Position numbers and translations under genes: made by a program. A stretch of DNA of 64,000 bases from an uncultured Blastocatellia bacterium (lineage in GTDB: Bacteria > Acidobacteriota > Blastocatellia > Chloracidobacteriales > Chloracidobacteriaceae), in assembly GCA_937934745.1 (NCBI GenBank), contig CALGZC010000005.1, positions 1 to 64,000 of the forward strand, written 5' to 3'. The notes under the pieces were generated by a model. The model was given only the letters and a program-made list of their open reading frames with translations. It was not told where the DNA came from and did not search any database. Shown here piece after piece: positions 61,129-64,000 of this stretch (positions within the stretch are counted from its first letter, which is position 1; the number at the start of each line of letters is the position of its first letter).

Positions 61129-62598
61129 ATGTCTGAACAAAAAACTTCTTCATCGTCTTCCAAGCCGCCGGTTCAGATCGCGTCAGCTCCTATGTCTGCC
61201 CCTGACCCGCTTGGCAGTGCGGGTGAACAGTTTACCGGGCGGAGGGTGGTTGGGCGCATCAACTACACACCTCTAACGTATAACGTCAACGCCGATCCGA
61301 CCCTCACTGGCGGCTACCTGGGCAGCACCAAGCCCTGGTGGCAAAAAGTGTCACGGCGGGGGTGGATCATCGGCGGAGTTACCGCCGGTGTGGCAACCAT
61401 CGGAGGTGTGGTTGGGCTGGTCGCCCTACTCGGCGAGAAGGAAATTGACACCGATTCGCTTGAGTTGCAGAAAAAAAGCGGTTGGAACATCGGTTCTGAA
61501 GAGCGCCAGCTTGAGTTTAGCGCCTCCCGAACCTGGATTGACTCACGTAACAGCGACGCATGGAAACAATACCTTGATCCAGAGGTAATGCTGAGGGCCT
61601 TTGAGCCACGCGGCCCGTGGCAACCTTACTTTGTCCCGACACTCATTCAATCCCTACAGGCCGAATCGCTGCGGTCACAACTGACACCGATTACGGCTCC
61701 GAGTATGGAGGCCAGCTACGGGCGCGGACAGGCGCTGGCGGAAGATATTTTGGCCAATGCCGCCAACCCGCAGGAGACTGCAATTTTCGTTGACCTCATC
61801 GGCCGCGACAGTATTGCCTACGGCGCGGGACTCGCGTCGCGCTGCCGTCTCGTCGCCACTTTTGACAACTACCCCCACCCGCTTGGCGTTGTGCCCTCGC
61901 ATGAAACTTTGGCGGCGATGCTGTATTACGCCGATGAAATTGCGGACCGACAGGCTCGGTTACCCGAAGACGCTCCGCCGGCGTTTTTGCTCGATGCCTA
62001 CCGCCTCAACGAGTACAAGGACGCCGAGGATAGGTTCGACAACCGCTATCTTGCCAAAGTGCCGCCGGCGGACCGACTGCGCGCGGCCGGCATCAAGAAC
62101 ATCATTTATGTGACGCCGGACAGCTCGCGCAAGGAAGAGATGGATGACCTCAACGAAGATTTTGTAGCTTACAAAGATGCCGGCCTGCAGGTCGCCATCC
62201 TACCGGCCAGTGAGTTTGTTCCCGATCCAAACCAAACGACGGTAACCGATGGTCGCCCACGCTATTACTACGGCGGCCATCCCCTGGGCAGTGTGTGGTT
62301 TTTCTATGCCTACCCCTACTACGTTCCGTCACCGGTTTATGTCAGTCGGACGCCTTACTACCGGACGGTGACCCCGGCGACAAATCCGATGGCCGGACGT
62401 GTCCCGCGCTACGTGCCGACGACACGCCAAACCATGTTTTCTAGCGCACGGGTGGGCGGTGGTGTCCGGGGCGTCGGACGGAGCAAACCAAGTGGCTTTG
62501 GACGCAGTACGGTGCGGGTTGGGTCCGGTGGGCGTGTCACCGTCACCCGTCCCGGACGCTCCGGTTCGTTCGGGCGTGGCGGTTTCGGCTTTGGATAA
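61129..62598 (+). CDS. Hypothetical membrane-anchored protein with Gly/Arg-rich tail
   Basis: A 489-residue protein that I do not recognise. Low-complexity Ser/Pro sequence precedes one hydrophobic segment (GWIIGGVTAGVATIGGVVGL, about residues 80-105). A soluble domain follows with SYGRGQALAEDILANAANPQ, IFVDLIGRDSIAYGAGLASR and YADEIADRQARLPEDAPPAF. Near the C-terminus are Tyr/Pro-rich stretches (FFYAYPYYVPSPVYVSRTPY) and a Gly/Arg/Ser-rich tail (GRVTVTRPGRSGSFGRGGFG). The ATG at 61129 is preferred over the upstream start at 61096. The topology suggests an N-in membrane protein with a large exported domain; function unknown. Confidence 0.65.
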   Translation: MSEQKTSSSSSKPPVQIASAPMSAPDPLGSAGEQFTGRRVVGRINYTPLTYNVNADPTLTGGYLGSTKPWWQKVSRRGWIIGGVTAGVATIGGVVGLVALLGEKEIDTDSLELQKKSGWNIGSEERQLEFSASRTWIDSRNSDAWKQYLDPEVMLRAFEPRGPWQPYFVPTLIQSLQAESLRSQLTPITAPSMEASYGRGQALAEDILANAANPQETAIFVDLIGRDSIAYGAGLASRCRLVATFDNYPHPLGVVPSHETLAAMLYYADEIADRQARLPEDAPPAFLLDAYRLNEYKDAEDRFDNRYLAKVPPADRLRAAGIKNIIYVTPDSSRKEEMDDLNEDFVAYKDAGLQVAILPASEFVPDPNQTTVTDGRPRYYYGGHPLGSVWFFYAYPYYVPSPVYVSRTPYYRTVTPATNPMAGRVPRYVPTTRQTMFSSARVGGGVRGVGRSKPSGFGRSTVRVGSGGRVTVTRPGRSGSFGRGGFGFG

Positions 62599-62627
62599 CA
62601 AAGCCCTGGCCCCGGCAGCCATCAATC

Positions 62628-63125
62628 ATGCTAAGAGCAGACGAACTTTTCTTTCAAATGAACAGTAAATACGGTCTGTGTACCGATGCCGCCGGCGCCC
62701 CCGGGATGGCAGCGCCACAGCTCAGTGAGCTGGTGGCCGTGCTGAGCGACACAGAGACCGATGTATCCGATTGTTTGTGCGCAATTGGGCGGATTTGGGG
62801 ACAACGGGTGGTTGAGCATTTTGCCCACCTCCTGGCTTTGCGAACCGGTTTGCTGACCACACTGGCGCAGTCACCGGCGGAGCCATTTCTTGAGCTGTGC
62901 CGTGATTACCTTGGTGAGCACGGCTTTGGGAGCTGCACCTTTGTCGAAGGGCCGCCAACTCTGACCGTTCGGGTACACAATACGCCCCCCGGTGCCGACG
63001 CCTTGCTGTCCGGCTTTTTTGAAGCCCTCGTTGCCGGTGTGATGGCTGCTCCGGTGACCTGCCAAATGACCTCCCACTCGGCAGGGCAGGTCGTTTTGCG
63101 CCTGTTCCAAAGCCCACAATCATAA
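62628..63125 (+). CDS. Hypothetical protein, possible V4R-like fold
   Basis: A 165-residue soluble protein. The C-terminal part (HGFGSCTFVEGPPTLTVRVH, LLSGFFEALVAGVMAAPVTC, then a final strand AGQVVLRLFQ) has the strand-helix-strand pattern of V4R/haem-NO-binding-associated domains, here without the usual final Cys pair. The assignment is weak. It may be a distant relative of the protein at 37084-37758. Starts at 62628 or 62658 are both possible; no strong ribosome site is seen. Confidence 0.5.
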   Translation: MLRADELFFQMNSKYGLCTDAAGAPGMAAPQLSELVAVLSDTETDVSDCLCAIGRIWGQRVVEHFAHLLALRTGLLTTLAQSPAEPFLELCRDYLGEHGFGSCTFVEGPPTLTVRVHNTPPGADALLSGFFEALVAGVMAAPVTCQMTSHSAGQVVLRLFQSPQS

Positions 63126-63189
63126 AGCCGAAGCCAGGTACTTGAGCCAAGTAGTTGACCGGTGAGCAAGCGTGCACTATATACCCTGT

Positions 63190-63750
63190 ATGACGCGTGC
63201 TGCCCGTGGCTCGATCACAGGTTCCTTATGCATCATCGCTAGCCTGGTGGTTTGGCCGCTGTCCTGTGTGCTGACCTGTCTGGTGGGTGGGTGCTGTCTG
63301 CCGCCTGTCCCGGGGAGCATGGCTTCTGCTTCAGAAGTGTCTGCGGGCGTCACAGCGTCGGCAGCGGCCGGCTGGCCGACAACGACGAGGAAGCGTCGCA
63401 CAGAGGCAACTCACCGCTGTTGCGACACCAGAAGCGCCACCGTCTGCCGACCGGAGACAACTGACGCGCCGAGGCAGGTCGTGACAGACGGGCAGGGTGT
63501 TGTCAAGTCGCACCGAGGTTGGGTGTGTGCGACGCTGTGGGATGAAACCGGGTGTCTTTGTCATCCTACGAAGCCAAGTCGCTTTACTGCGTCACCCTGC
63601 CTTGTCTGTGAAGCACCGTTGCCGACCGAGACGGCCGAGCCAGTGGCGTTGAAGTTGGTTGCGCCGCCCCGTGTACTGCCACGGGCGATCAAGCCGTACG
63701 TCCCTTCACACGCCAAAACCTACCTGAAGTGCTGTGTCTTTCGGATTTAG
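63190..63750 (+). CDS. Possible Cys-rich exported protein
   Basis: An open frame of 186 codons beginning MTRAARGSITGSLCIIASLV, with a hydrophobic segment like a signal or lipoprotein region (LCIIASLVVWPLSCVLTCLV). The rest is Cys-, Thr- and Pro-rich without a recognisable domain. There is no clear ribosome site. It could be a fortuitous open frame; an in-frame GTG lies at 63172. Confidence 0.3.
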   Translation: MTRAARGSITGSLCIIASLVVWPLSCVLTCLVGGCCLPPVPGSMASASEVSAGVTASAAAGWPTTTRKRRTEATHRCCDTRSATVCRPETTDAPRQVVTDGQGVVKSHRGWVCATLWDETGCLCHPTKPSRFTASPCLVCEAPLPTETAEPVALKLVAPPRVLPRAIKPYVPSHAKTYLKCCVFRI

Positions 63751-63852
63751 TACCCGTGTGTGTTGTCTGCGCAACGTTACCGGCAGCGCCCTGACAGGAC
63801 GCTGTCACACACATACAACACATACATTGCTGACTTCAGGAGACACACACCT

Positions 63853-64000
63853 ATGGTCAAAGTCATTGTTCCTGCGCTGTTTGTTGTCGTCACGCTGTTC
63901 GGCGGCGTGTTTGTCGAAGCTAAAACACCGCAGTCCGGGAAGAAGAAGACGCCGGCGGTCTGCTGCACGACCAAGGAGAAACCTCGTTCGGCGGCTTGCT
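63853..64000 (+). CDS. Secreted protein, partial at window edge
   Basis: The frame starts with AGGAGA 9 bases upstream and encodes a signal peptide (MVKVIVPALFVVVTLFGGVF then VEA). A short basic stretch (KTPQSGKKKTPAVCC) with paired Cys follows before the window ends. The family cannot be judged from 49 residues. Confidence 0.6.
   Translation, partial: MVKVIVPALFVVVTLFGGVFVEAKTPQSGKKKTPAVCCTTKEKPRSAAC

Overview
The window is high-GC, densely packed bacterial chromosome. Several gene families point to an acidobacterium of the Blastocatellia/Chloracidobacterium type: large Oar-like TonB-dependent receptors with an N-terminal carboxypeptidase-regulatory domain, a BNR/VPS10-type secreted beta-propeller protein of more than 1,000 residues, a multihaem cytochrome with LVIVD-type repeats, and kelch/FG-GAP exported proteins. 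This placement is an inference from gene content; no rRNA or other phylogenetic marker was seen. Heme A synthase suggests aerobic respiration.

Layout. 0.6-6.8 kb (minus strand): a ten-haem c-type cytochrome with a C-terminal propeller, transcribed after an outer-membrane beta-barrel gene, possibly an electron conduit. 7.5-17.6 kb: a FliK-like protein, trpA overlapping queC, a DUF2237 protein, a Spy-like periplasmic protein, an HtrA protease followed by a GT-C glycosyltransferase, an HU protein with a histone-H1-like tail, and glutamine-dependent NAD synthetase. 17.6-29.1 kb: a divergent pair of units. On the minus strand is a giant kelch plus FG-GAP secreted protein. On the plus strand is a tightly coupled six-gene unit: PqqD-like recognition protein, radical SAM/SPASM enzyme, a 64-residue Cys-containing precursor peptide, HPr-kinase-like protein, S26-type Ser/His peptidase and a secreted C25 (gingipain-like) peptidase. 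It has the logic of a ribosomal peptide modification, processing and export system and is the most interesting locus here.

29.2-42.8 kb: a small membrane protein, a tyrosine recombinase lacking its catalytic C-terminus, ctaA, a VOC protein, a LolA-like protein and a BNR-propeller protein on the plus strand. These are followed by a minus-strand run: M20 amidohydrolase, a hypothetical gene, dnaB, a V4R-like protein, a SET-domain methyltransferase and a KdsC-like phosphatase. A plus-strand CAP-domain protein closes the block. 43.1-53.0 kb: two Oar-like receptors flank two membrane glycosyltransferases, and a small receptor-gene remnant shares a 77-bp identical stretch with one of the receptors.

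53.0-61.0 kb is a polyhydroxyalkanoate/acyl-CoA region. A minus-strand operon headed by phaR carries two acyl-CoA synthetases, an alpha/beta hydrolase and a KAS III-like enzyme with an altered catalytic triad. Divergent from it are a phasin, a granule-associated protein with an Ala/Lys/Pro-rich tail, and a PHA-synthase-like protein with Ser in place of the nucleophilic Cys. The shared intergenic region has a TTGACA box and palindromes that could be PhaR operators. The last 3 kb holds poorly characterised genes and a secreted protein cut by the window edge.
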